Of a stretch of 6,740 nt of DNA, positions 1-6,047 are shown in pieces; within the stretch, counting starts at the first letter, position 1, and every line of letters begins with the position of its first letter. A model generated the notes under the pieces. It was not told the DNA's origin and did not search any database. It saw nothing but the letters and a program-made list of their open reading frames with translations. The DNA lies in contig JANQMQ010000568.1 of assembly GCA_028279995.1 (NCBI GenBank), forward strand, positions 1 through 6,740, given 5' to 3'. The stretch is from Candidatus Phaeomarinibacter sp. GTDB taxonomy: Bacteria > Pseudomonadota > Alphaproteobacteria > CGMCC-115125. A program made the translations under genes and the position numbers.

Positions 1-1142
1 ATCTGCATGCCGCCAGTGGCTGTTACAAGACTTGATACGCCTATTCCGATCAGGCGATAGGGCGTTCCGTCGACCTCCTTTTTCAGCAGTTTCCTGCCCG
101 CGCGGTAGATCGCATCTGCCAGCTGTGTCGGGTTGCTTAGGGTGAGGTTGCGTGTTCGTGTCTTGAAGTCGGCTGACTTGAGTTTGACAGTGACAGTATG
201 TCCGGCGAGATCAGAGGTCTTGCACCGACCTGCCACCTTGTCACTCAATCTCCACAGAATCCGCTCGAGATCATCGTACGCAGTGATGTCCTCATTGAAT
301 GTGGTTTCGGCGCTGACACTCTTGGTATCTCTGACCGGCTTCACGGTTCTTGTGTCGTCGCCTTTGGAAAGGCGCGCAAGCCGTAGCCCGAGCTGACCGT
401 ATGTTGCCATCAACTCACGTTCATCTGCGGTTTGCAGGTCTGCGATCATGGTAATGCCATTCGCCTCAAGCTTACGGCGCATGGCTTTGCCTACACCCCA
501 GATCTTTCCAACCGGTAGGGCAGCCAGGGTGCTCAACGTCTCTTCGTGCCCGATGATCGAAAACCCCCTAGGCTTGTCGAAGTCTGAAGAGAGTTTGGCC
601 AGGAATTTGTTGTGGCTAAGACCGATGGAAACCGTGATTCCGATTTCCTCTTCAATGCGCCGCGCCAGTCGTATCAAGGTTTCAGCCGCGCTCATGCGAT
701 GGAGGCGTTCCGTCCCCGTCAGATCCAGAAAGGCTTCATCAATGGAGATCGGCTCGACCAGAGGAGTGACCTCGCGCATCAGGGCGCGAACCTCTTTTCC
801 TACAGCGGCATATTTCTCCATCTGCGGTTTTACAACGACAGCGTCTGGGCAGGCTTTCAATGCCTTGAACATCGGCATGGCAGACCCCACACCATATGTC
901 CGCGCGATATAGCAGGCTGTGGAGACGACGCCGCGACGTCCGCCCCCGATGATCAGCGGCTTGTCGCGCAATTCAGGATTGTCGCGTTTTTCGACCGCCG
1001 CATAAAATGCATCGCAATCAATGTGTGCGATCGTGAGTTCGAGAAGTTCGTCGTGGTGCACCAGACGTGGTTTGCCGCACTGGCTGCACCGGCGATCCGC
1101 AGGCTCATTTTCAGAATAGCAATCGCGGCACAGGGCAGGCAT
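1..1142 (-). CDS. dinB: DNA polymerase IV (Y-family translesion polymerase), C-terminus cut by window edge
   Basis: Error-prone Y-family polymerase that inserts nucleotides opposite damaged template bases in the cytoplasm. The reading frame stays open to the left edge, so 380 residues are visible; I expect roughly 420-430, and the missing end should hold the last part of the little-finger domain and the beta-clamp-binding tail. Residues 5-22 form a small Cys4 cluster (C5, C8, C19, C22), probably a zinc ribbon, found in related alphaproteobacterial DinB proteins as I recall them. The catalytic core follows: IDCDAFYA at 41-48 gives the metal-binding D42 and steric-gate Y47, SIDEAFLDL at 133-141 gives D135 and E136, and [10 protein letters not shown] lies at 174-183. 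The helix-hairpin-helix segment ([17 protein letters not shown]) and the little finger follow. The ATG at 1142 shares its A with the stop of the upstream kinase gene (TGATG), so translation is probably coupled. I saw no GTTC-N7-GTTC LexA box directly upstream. The family assignment is very secure. Confidence 0.97.
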   Translation of the reverse strand, partial: MPALCRDCYSENEPADRRCSQCGKPRLVHHDELLELTIAHIDCDAFYAAVEKRDNPELRDKPLIIGGGRRGVVSTACYIARTYGVGSAMPMFKALKACPDAVVVKPQMEKYAAVGKEVRALMREVTPLVEPISIDEAFLDLTGTERLHRMSAAETLIRLARRIEEEIGITVSIGLSHNKFLAKLSSDFDKPRGFSIIGHEETLSTLAALPVGKIWGVGKAMRRKLEANGITMIADLQTADERELMATYGQLGLRLARLSKGDDTRTVKPVRDTKSVSAETTFNEDITAYDDLERILWRLSDKVAGRCKTSDLAGHTVTVKLKSADFKTRTRNLTLSNPTQLADAIYRAGRKLLKKEVDGTPYRLIGIGVSSLVTATGGMQ

Positions 1143-2059
1143 CAGATGGCCCCATTGTCCGTATCTACCGGCCAGAGCCAAGCAGCGCCACGGATGCCGC
1201 TTGATGCGCCGTGCCTGTTCTTCACAACCGGTGTGATGACGGTGTCCGAGAAGACATAGTCAGGCAACTTTGCAGCAACGTCGGTGTACAAATGGGCCAT
1301 CTCGCTCAAGCCGCCGCCGAGAACGATGGCGTGTGGGTCGATGATGTTTATGAGTGTAGACAGCGCGCGCGCGAGGCGGTCGGTATGGCGGTCAAGCGTT
1401 GCCTGTGCATCCGGGTCGCCTTGCCGGGCCTGGGCCACGATTTCTTCAGGAGACAGCGTCGCGCCTGTTGTGCGTTGATGATCCGCAGCAAGGCCAGGGC
1501 CTGAGCACCAGGTCTCTATGCAGCCCGTCTTGCCGCAGTAACAGTTTGGGCCCGGATGCTCATCTGCTGTTGTCCACGGCAAAGGGGTATGCCCCCATTC
1601 CCCGGCAATTGCATTTGGTCCGGCCACCAGATCTCCGTTGACCACGAGTCCGCCGCCAACACCGGTACCCAGTATGACTCCGAAAACGGTCTGATAATCC
1701 TTGCCGGCACCGTCATTTGCCTCTGACAGGGCAAAACAGTCCGCATCATTGGCAAGACGCACGCGTGGCCCCAACCGAGCCTCAAGGTCTGTCAGAAAAG
1801 GGTGCCCGATCAACCATGTGGAATTGGCATTCTTGATTAGCCCGGTTTGAGGCGATGTCGCGCCGGGGATACCTATGCCGACAGGGCATGTGCGCCCGGC
1901 TTGCGTATCGAGTTGCTCTACCAGGGCAGTTAGCATGTCCAGATTAGCGGCGTAGCTCTGCCTTGGGGTTGGCACACGCATCCGTTTTACGTCCACTCCG
2001 TCGGACGCCATGAGCATGGCTTCAGTCTTTGTACCGCCCAGATCAATGCCAATGCGCAT
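1142..2059 (-). CDS. ROK-family sugar kinase, Mak-like fructokinase
   Basis: Cytoplasmic ATP-dependent kinase of the ROK family, 305 residues, a full length for the family. The N-terminal phosphate-binding motif DLGGTKT is at 6-12. GIGIPG at 61-66 and NANSTWL at 77-83 shape the sugar site, and ANDAD at 103-107 supplies the catalytic base D105. GTGVGGG at 131-137 is the second phosphate loop. GEWGH at 153-157 together with [10 protein letters not shown] at 173-182 gives the structural zinc ligands H157, C173, C175 and C180. VLGGG at 246-250 and the C-terminal [12 protein letters not shown] match. From memory the whole pattern, including the C-terminus, is very close to E. coli Mak, which phosphorylates fructose and mannose; N-acetylglucosamine or another hexose remains possible. 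The start at 2059 follows a GAGG at spacing 10. The HAD gene ends 20 bases upstream and dinB overlaps its stop, so it sits inside an operon. No sugar transporter lies nearby to indicate the substrate. Confidence 0.93.
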   Translation of the reverse strand: MRIGIDLGGTKTEAMLMASDGVDVKRMRVPTPRQSYAANLDMLTALVEQLDTQAGRTCPVGIGIPGATSPQTGLIKNANSTWLIGHPFLTDLEARLGPRVRLANDADCFALSEANDGAGKDYQTVFGVILGTGVGGGLVVNGDLVAGPNAIAGEWGHTPLPWTTADEHPGPNCYCGKTGCIETWCSGPGLAADHQRTTGATLSPEEIVAQARQGDPDAQATLDRHTDRLARALSTLINIIDPHAIVLGGGLSEMAHLYTDVAAKLPDYVFSDTVITPVVKNRHGASSGIRGAAWLWPVDTDNGAI

Positions 2060-2079
2060 GATTTGTATGCCTCGCGGAC

Positions 2080-2760
2080 TCAGGCCGTCATGTGCGCTCG
2101 AATGCGTTCACTGATGTGTTCTGCCGCATGTTCCCAGTCGCCTGAACTCACATGGTCGGCATCTGGAGACGGCACCAGTTTGCGCAGGCGAGGGTCAGCC
2201 ACAAAGTGCACCAGATTCACGTCGCTGACGGCCTCATGTACCGACTGAAGATTGTGCGGGATGTCGTCGAGAAAGAAGATGGGCCGTCCACCAAGGTCAG
2301 CGAGGGACGCCATTGCGGGCCCCTTCAGGCCGCTATTGGCGACGAGGGGATAGGGCATGCCGCTTGCTGCGAGCGAGCGGGCACGTGCATCACGCTGGGC
2401 AAAAGGAACGTTGGAAAGGACAACGATGTCTGCTTCGGTTGAGAGGCGCTCCAAAGCATCTGCTGCGCCCTCGACAGGGTCCAGACGGTGCGTTTCTTCT
2501 TCAAAAAAACCCCCAAGCAACTGCTTCATGTCAGCAGGTTCGACGACAGCACCAGTCTCCCGGTGGCGGACATTGCCCGTGATGGCAAAACTCTTGAGGG
2601 TGATTTCATAGCCCTGGCGTTCCAGGAAGGCCTCCAGGCCCGCCATGAACTGAAACAGCACTTCGTCGGCATCCGTCACGATCAAGGGACGGTCCTTGCT
2701 CAGCGACAGGTCGGAAATCTGGTTTGTGACGAAGGGATCGAGGGCAGTGTGCGGTGTCAT
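2080..2760 (-). CDS. HAD-superfamily hydrolase, substrate unknown
   Basis: A 226-residue cytoplasmic protein with the four haloacid dehalogenase motifs in order. Motif I is TDADEV around 29-34, with nucleophile D30 and acid/base D32. Motif II is VLSN at 114-117 with S116. Motif III is the lysine K146 in GLKGP. Motif IV is FFLDD at 162-166 with D165 and D166. All catalytic positions are filled, so an active phosphatase is expected. Residues 33-110 between motifs I and II form a cap region that I do not recognise from a characterised subfamily, so no substrate can be named. The ATG at 2760 overlaps the TGA of the DUF3572 gene as ATGA, a typical coupling arrangement, and the ROK kinase begins 20 bases after its stop. 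Linkage to a sugar kinase allows a sugar-phosphate substrate, but that is only a guess from position. Confidence 0.85.
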   Translation of the reverse strand: MTPHTALDPFVTNQISDLSLSKDRPLIVTDADEVLFQFMAGLEAFLERQGYEITLKSFAITGNVRHRETGAVVEPADMKQLLGGFFEEETHRLDPVEGAADALERLSTEADIVVLSNVPFAQRDARARSLAASGMPYPLVANSGLKGPAMASLADLGGRPIFFLDDIPHNLQSVHEAVSDVNLVHFVADPRLRKLVPSPDADHVSSGDWEHAAEHISERIRAHMTA

Positions 2761-3089
2761 GCGGAAGTCCAGTCCTGTGTCATGGCGCGCCCTCCAAGCG
2801 TCTGGCGGGCACGGGCAGGGTCCTGATCATCGCAACCTTCTTCAGCCGTGAACGCGAGGAGCAGGGGCTCGTTACTCAATAGATAGTCCAGAATGGCGGT
2901 CTGCCCCTGATTGGATGCTGCCATTTCACGCAAATCATGGGGTTCAATCCCGGTCATCCGCAAAAAGCCGTCGATGCGCTTTGTGTCGCTCAACAGGAAG
3001 CTCAGCGCGTGCAATGCAAGAATTTGGGCGTCTTCACTATTCAAAACCGCATTTTTCCTTGTTTTGTGGCCCAATTCCATCGCTGGCAC
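2757..3089 (-). CDS. DUF3572 family protein
   Basis: Small cytoplasmic protein of unknown function, 110 residues from the GTG at 3089 or 107 from the ATG at 3080. The core from about residue 18 to 99 matches the DUF3572 pattern as I know it: a helical ALHALSFLLSD start, FLRMTGIEPHDLR, ILDYLLSNEPLLLAF, then an acidic Asp/Glu stretch and a PARARQTLGG end. There is no signal peptide or membrane segment. The gene is the first of the minus-strand operon, reads divergently from divK and overlaps the HAD gene by 4 bases. DUF3572 next to divK is a recurrent alphaproteobacterial arrangement in my recollection, but no role has been shown that I can cite. The start is uncertain: the strong AAGGAG at 3099-3094 lies only 4 bases from the GTG and 13 bases from the ATG, so neither spacing is ideal. 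Confidence 0.85.
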   Translation of the reverse strand: MPAMELGHKTRKNAVLNSEDAQILALHALSFLLSDTKRIDGFLRMTGIEPHDLREMAASNQGQTAILDYLLSNEPLLLAFTAEEGCDDQDPARARQTLGGRAMTQDWTSA

Positions 3090-3284
3090 GGGGCTCCTTA
3101 AACAGTGCCTTAAACCTTTTAGCCCACAGTCAGCAAAGTTGTAGGGGTGTGTGCGGCTTCGTCCGCATCAACAATCCCGGAATTTTGGACTTTGTTCCGT
3201 AAGGGACCGACTGATTTGGGGCTAAATCCAGCCATTTGCGGCGCCACGCTCCTGACATAGGCGGACCGCTGGGGAGAGACAGAA
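3090..3284. promoter_or_regulatory. Divergent control region between the DUF3572 operon and divK-pleD
   Basis: This 195-base gap must hold the promoters of both divergent operons. I could not pick a convincing -35/-10 pair for either direction. Visible elements are the direct repeat CCTTAAAC at 3096-3103 and 3108-3115 (TTAA-N8-TTAA, one base longer than the CtrA consensus spacing of 7), a small hairpin TGCGG/CCGCA at 3152-3167 with a TTCG-containing loop, and the divK ribosome binding site GGGGAG at 3271-3276, eight bases before the ATG. CtrA control of divK is known in Caulobacter; here it is only a possibility. Confidence 0.5.
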
Positions 3285-3650
3285 ATGTCGAAGCGCGTTT
3301 TGATTGTCGAAGACAATGAGCTGAACATGAAGCTGTTTCATGACCTGCTTGATGCTCATGGGTATGAGACGCTGCAGACACGTGACGGCATGGAAGCGCT
3401 GGAAATCGCGCGCTCCGAGCGTCCCGACCTTATCTTGATGGATATCCAGCTTCCGGAAGTTTCAGGCCTTGAGGTCACCAAGTGGCTCAAGGAAGATGAC
3501 AGTCTCAAGCAAATCCCCGTCGTCGCTGTCACGGCCTTTGCCATGAAGGGTGACGAGGAGAAGATCCGTCAGGGCGGATGCGAGGCCTATATCGCCAAAC
3601 CTATTTCGGTGGCGCAGTTCATGGAAACCGTCCAACGCTTCCTCAACTAG
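3285..3650 (+). CDS. divK: Single-domain response regulator DivK
   Basis: Essential cell-fate response regulator, 121 residues, made of one receiver domain with no output domain. In Caulobacter it is phosphorylated by DivJ and dephosphorylated by PleC, then acts through DivL on the CckA-CtrA pathway; the same role is expected here. The sequence shows the acidic pair E9/D10, the phospho-acceptor D53 in [11 protein letters not shown], the switch threonine T83 in [11 protein letters not shown], and K105 in AYIAKPIS. The stretch [12 protein letters not shown] and the segment [13 protein letters not shown] are almost identical to Caulobacter DivK as I recall it. D90, the residue changed in the Caulobacter cold-sensitive divK341 allele, is conserved. 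The start has GGGGAG eight bases upstream. pleD follows after 25 bases on the same strand, so the two form an operon. Confidence 0.97.
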   Translation: MSKRVLIVEDNELNMKLFHDLLDAHGYETLQTRDGMEALEIARSERPDLILMDIQLPEVSGLEVTKWLKEDDSLKQIPVVAVTAFAMKGDEEKIRQGGCEAYIAKPISVAQFMETVQRFLN

Positions 3651-3675
3651 GACACGAAAGCCCGGAGAGAAACAC

Positions 3676-5043
3676 ATGACGGCACGTGTTCTGGTAGTCG
3701 ATGACATCCCTGCAAACGTCAAGCTACTCGAAGCCAAACTGACTGCGGAGTACTTCGATGTTTCAACGGCCTTTAACGGCCGCGAAGCGCTGGATGCTGC
3801 GACGACGGAAAAGCCGGACATCATCCTTCTTGATGTGATGATGCCGGAGATGGATGGTTTTGAAGTTTGCCGTCGTCTCAAGTCGATGCCGGAAACGCAG
3901 CACGTACCTGTCATCATGGTGACCGCGCTTGATCAGCCGGCAGACCGAGTCACGGGCCTTGAGGCTGGCGCGGATGATTTTCTGACCAAGCCGGTTGATG
4001 ACATTGCGCTAATGGCGCGGGTTCGCAGCCTTGTGCGGCTGAAGCTTATGACTGATGAGCTTCGGATGCGCGAAACCACCAGCAATCAACTCGGCCTGAT
4101 GGATGAAACCGAGGCGATGCAGCGTGCCGGTGCGGCCATGGGGCGCGTTCTGGTTGTTGAGGACCGCGAAACGTCAGCCAGGCGAGTTGCCGACAGTCTG
4201 CGCGAACACAATCGTGTCACCATCGAAAGCGATGCGCGCGAAGCGTTGGTGCGCGTTAGTGGCGAGGATTACGACCTTGTGGTCGTGAGCCTCTCTCTTG
4301 AACGGTCTGATGGCCTGCGGTTCTGTTCCCATCTTCGCTCAGAGGAGCGGACCAGGAATACGCCTATTCTTGCGATCGTCGAGAACGGAGACACCAGCCG
4401 TTTGGTCCGCGCTTTGGACATGGGCGTGAATGACTATCTGATGCGCCCGGTGGACCGTAACGAGCTAACGGCTCGCGTGCGTACCCAGCTCAAGCGGAAG
4501 CGCTACCAGGACATGCTGCGGCAGAATCTGCAGCTGAGCTTGGAAATGGCCATCACCGACCCCCTAACCAACCTCTATAACCGCCGTTACATGGAGAGCC
4601 ATTTGGGCACGTTGGTGCAACGGGCTGCTGACAGAGGCAAGGAAATCTCTCTTCTGATCCTGGACATCGACTTTTTCAAATCGGTGAACGACACCCATGG
4701 CCACGATGTTGGTGATGACGTTCTGCGGGAGTTTGGTGACCGACTCGCCAGAAATGTGCGTGGGATTGACCTTGCCTGCCGCTTCGGCGGCGAGGAATTT
4801 GTGGTCGTCATGCCGGACACGGATGTTGCCTTTGCCAACACGGTTGCCGAGCGACTGCGTAAGGAGATTGCGGACCGGCCTTTCAAGGTAGGCCAAGGCT
4901 CCCTTGACATCACGGCCTCCATCGGCGTGACGTCACTGCAGGGTCCTCAGGAGAGCGTCGATGAGTTTCTCAAGCGGGCAGACCAGGCTCTTTATCGCGC
5001 CAAGCGCGAAGGGCGGAACCGGGTTGTCTCAGAAGCTGCTTAG
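3676..5043 (+). CDS. pleD: Response regulator diguanylate cyclase PleD (REC-REC-GGDEF)
   Basis: Makes cyclic di-GMP from two GTP when phosphorylated; in Caulobacter it drives the swarmer-to-stalked transition at the differentiating pole. The protein is 455 residues, the family length. REC1 (about 1-120) has D9/D10, phospho-acceptor D53 in LLDVMMPEMDG, T83 and K105, and keeps Y26, known in Caulobacter for the dimer interface. REC2 (about 157-275) is degenerate: the acceptor position is S205, the switch position V235 and the lysine position R257, so it serves as an adaptor. The GGDEF domain (about 290-455) has D330 for metal binding, NDTHGHDVGDDVL at 338-350, the active-site GGEEF at 371-375, and the RxxD product-inhibition site R362-D365 just before it. 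I chose the ATG at 3676 because GGAG lies eight bases upstream and REC1 starts there; the frame is open further upstream, but only across divK. Confidence 0.97.
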   Translation: MTARVLVVDDIPANVKLLEAKLTAEYFDVSTAFNGREALDAATTEKPDIILLDVMMPEMDGFEVCRRLKSMPETQHVPVIMVTALDQPADRVTGLEAGADDFLTKPVDDIALMARVRSLVRLKLMTDELRMRETTSNQLGLMDETEAMQRAGAAMGRVLVVEDRETSARRVADSLREHNRVTIESDAREALVRVSGEDYDLVVVSLSLERSDGLRFCSHLRSEERTRNTPILAIVENGDTSRLVRALDMGVNDYLMRPVDRNELTARVRTQLKRKRYQDMLRQNLQLSLEMAITDPLTNLYNRRYMESHLGTLVQRAADRGKEISLLILDIDFFKSVNDTHGHDVGDDVLREFGDRLARNVRGIDLACRFGGEEFVVVMPDTDVAFANTVAERLRKEIADRPFKVGQGSLDITASIGVTSLQGPQESVDEFLKRADQALYRAKREGRNRVVSEAA

Positions 5044-5334
5044 GACGTCCGGCTGACCTGCTGGACACAAGATTCCCACCTGAAACCTCTGGGCCACACA
5101 GTGACCTCTAACACTTTGATTCTATGTGGAGAAGTCTGTGGATATCAAAGCGTTTAGGTGAGGAAACATGGTTAACACCATAAGTTTGCTCTGTTTTTCA
5201 GGCCAAAACTTACATTAAATGCTTGCGCCATGTGCCGGTGCTGCTAGGTTTTTCCCGCTGGTGCCTTTTGGGGGAGACACCGGCTTAGCGCCTTGGACCT
5301 GTGAGTGGGGATTTGCAGGTTTGGTGTCGGAAAG

Positions 5335-5350
5335 TTGCAGTTTTCTGCAA
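5335..5350. repeat. Short perfect inverted repeat (hairpin)
   Basis: TTGCAG and CTGCAA form a 6-base-pair stem around a TTTT loop. An overlapping, mutually exclusive hairpin, CAGTTT (5338-5343) with AAACTG (5349-5354), can form instead, and GTTTTC (5340-5345) can also pair with GAAAAC at 5372-5377. No T-run follows, so this is not an intrinsic terminator. Function unknown. Confidence 0.5.
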
Positions 5351-5399
5351 ACTGACGGGCATTTGGCAGCTGAAAACGGGGGGCGTCACCTTTTCTATT

Positions 5400-5643
5400 G
5401 AGGGGATCGCCGTTCCGGGCCTCCGTCCTGATCCGGCTGCCGCATCGCCGTATCATCTGGAGGGATTTGTACGTTGAAGCCAGGGGTTCGGGGTTGAATA
5501 GGCCTCTTTTGAGCCTGAAAGCCCAGCCAGCGTACTGAAGGCTCGTCACCGCGGCATTTGCCGGGCGCCAGCCGCATCTGGTCCGGCTCTTGCGGTGAAG
5601 TTACCGGTCGGGGCGGGCATGCCTGTCCCCGACCGCCCGTTTT
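5400..5643 (+). ncRNA. Candidate structured plus-strand RNA (or pleD 3' UTR) ending at an intrinsic terminator
   Basis: Proposed from structure only. Three nested helices can be drawn by hand: GTACGTTG (5469-5476) with CAGCGTAC (5528-5535), 8 pairs including one G-U; GGGTT (5484-5488) with AGCCC (5520-5524), 5 pairs including one G-U; and an apical hairpin at 5500-5516 with a TTTT loop and one bulge. Further hairpins lie at 5552-5563 (CGGC/GCCG) and 5572-5595 (CCGCA/TGCGG). The stretch ends in a hairpin and T-run oriented only for plus-strand transcription, which means some plus-strand transcript stops here. The 5' end is not defined and I found no convincing promoter. It matches no RNA family I can recognise. 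A long pleD 3' UTR is the main alternative. Confidence 0.3.
5605..5643 (+). terminator. Intrinsic terminator, plus strand only
   Basis: CGGTCGGGG (5605-5613) pairs perfectly with CCCCGACCG (5627-5635), and the enclosed bases can add about four more pairs with one bulge around a CATG loop. TTTT at 5640-5643 follows within five bases. The other strand has no T-run after the stem, so it works for plus-strand transcripts. It lies 560 bases beyond the pleD stop. Confidence 0.7.
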
Positions 5644-5679
5644 CTGAGAAAGACGTTCTAATTTATTGATTTAGAATAC

Positions 5680-5717
5680 AAAAAACGCTGCGGTGATCCA
5701 ATCACGGCAGCGTTTTT
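5680..5717. terminator. Bidirectional intrinsic terminator between convergent genes
   Basis: The arms CGCTGC-g-GTGAT (5686-5697) and ATCAC-g-GCAGCG (5701-5712) make 11 pairs with one G-G mismatch around a CCA loop. A6 at 5680-5685 and T5 at 5713-5717 flank the stem, so it gives a stem followed by a T-run on both strands. It lies 41 bases after the rpmG stop on the minus strand and is its natural terminator, while also blocking plus-strand readthrough into rpmG. Confidence 0.88.
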
Positions 5718-5758
5718 GTCGATTTCTTCCAGCGGCATCTAGCCGCCGGCGAATGAAG

Positions 5759-5926
5759 CTATTTGATCTTGGCTTCCTTGAATTCCACGTGCTTGCGTGC
5801 GACGGGGTCATATTTGCGGACCACCATCTTGTCGGTCATGGTGCGGGCGTTCTTCTTGGTGACATAGAAGTAGCCGGTGTCCGCGGTGCTCTGAAGCTTG
5901 ATCTTGATCGTTGTTGGCTTAGCCAT
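5759..5926 (-). CDS. rpmG: 50S ribosomal protein bL33
   Basis: Small basic protein of the large ribosomal subunit, 55 residues, the usual size. The sequence begins [20 protein letters not shown], continues [20 protein letters not shown] and ends VEFKEAKIK, which is the typical proteobacterial bL33 pattern. It lacks the cysteine pairs of zinc-binding L33 versions, so it is the zinc-independent form. The start has AGGA eight bases upstream of the ATG (seen at 5935-5938 on the minus strand). A good promoter lies about 65-90 bases upstream and a strong terminator 41 bases downstream, so it is probably transcribed on its own, although readthrough from the MFS gene on the same strand is possible. 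Confidence 0.97.
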   Translation of the reverse strand: MAKPTTIKIKLQSTADTGYFYVTKKNARTMTDKMVVRKYDPVARKHVEFKEAKIK

Positions 5927-5989
5927 TGGCCAGGTCCTGCAGAAGAAATGTGGGGCCCGAATTCCTCAAAAGAGGCAGGCGAAGCGCGC

Positions 5990-6017
5990 AACCTAATGAT
6001 ACCGCGGCTTCTGTCAA
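5990..6017 (-). promoter_or_regulatory. Probable sigma-70-type promoter of rpmG
   Basis: On the minus strand a perfect TTGACA (6017-6012) is followed after 16 bases by TAGGTT (5995-5990), a -10 box keeping the key T, A and final T. Transcription would begin near 5983, giving a leader of about 57 bases before the rpmG ATG. The leader contains a small palindrome CCTC-TTTT-GAGG (5975-5964). The promoter lies between the MFS stop and rpmG, consistent with independent expression of the ribosomal gene. Confidence 0.65.
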
Positions 6018-6047
6018 GTTCATTGGACCCGAAAGTCCTCCAAACCC

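Larger units (their letters stand above)
5044..5758. other. 715-base stretch without a convincing gene between pleD and rpmG
   Basis: The two flanking genes converge on this gap. Short frames exist on both strands, but none has a ribosome binding site or a recognisable protein pattern. What it does hold: a TTAACCAT word at 5175-5168 inside the inverted repeat ATGGT-TAAC-ACCAT (5168-5181); a 7-base inverted pair GCCGGTG/CACCGGC at 5234-5240 and 5278-5284; a hairpin TTGCAG-TTTT-CTGCAA at 5335-5350; a rod-like fold at 5469-5535; and two terminators near the rpmG end. No tRNA, tmRNA, RNase P or signal-recognition RNA motif was seen. No clear terminator directly follows pleD. Confidence 0.7.

Noticed and set aside
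198..1259. Long plus-strand frames opposite dinB
   Set aside because: The minus strand encodes a complete DinB core with all motifs, so the plus-strand frames are shadows.
3187..3209. Possible LexA box at GTTC-N7 near 3194
   Set aside because: GTTC is followed after seven bases by GACC instead of GTTC, so it does not meet the alphaproteobacterial consensus.
3550..3675. In-frame N-terminal extension of pleD overlapping the end of divK
   Set aside because: The extra 42 residues are just divK read in another frame. A good ribosome binding site precedes the ATG at 3676, where the REC1 domain starts.
5219..5401. 60-residue plus-strand open frame starting at 5219
   Set aside because: No ribosome binding site precedes it and the protein matches nothing I know; it overlaps foldable sequence.
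5244..5549. 101-residue minus-strand open frame in the pleD-rpmG gap
   Set aside because: No recognisable domain, no ribosome binding site, and an irregular composition rich in Arg, Pro and Ser; it reads like a chance frame.
5044..5758. 6S RNA, tmRNA, RNase P RNA or signal-recognition RNA in the gap
   Set aside because: None of the conserved core words of tmRNA, RNase P or SRP RNA is present, and the ends of the foldable region do not pair as a 6S RNA would.
5502..5975. 12-base word GCCTCTTTTGAG present at 5502-5513 and inverted in the rpmG leader
   Set aside because: A shared 12-mer pair is expected by chance in a window of this size; each copy is a small palindrome-like hairpin of its own.
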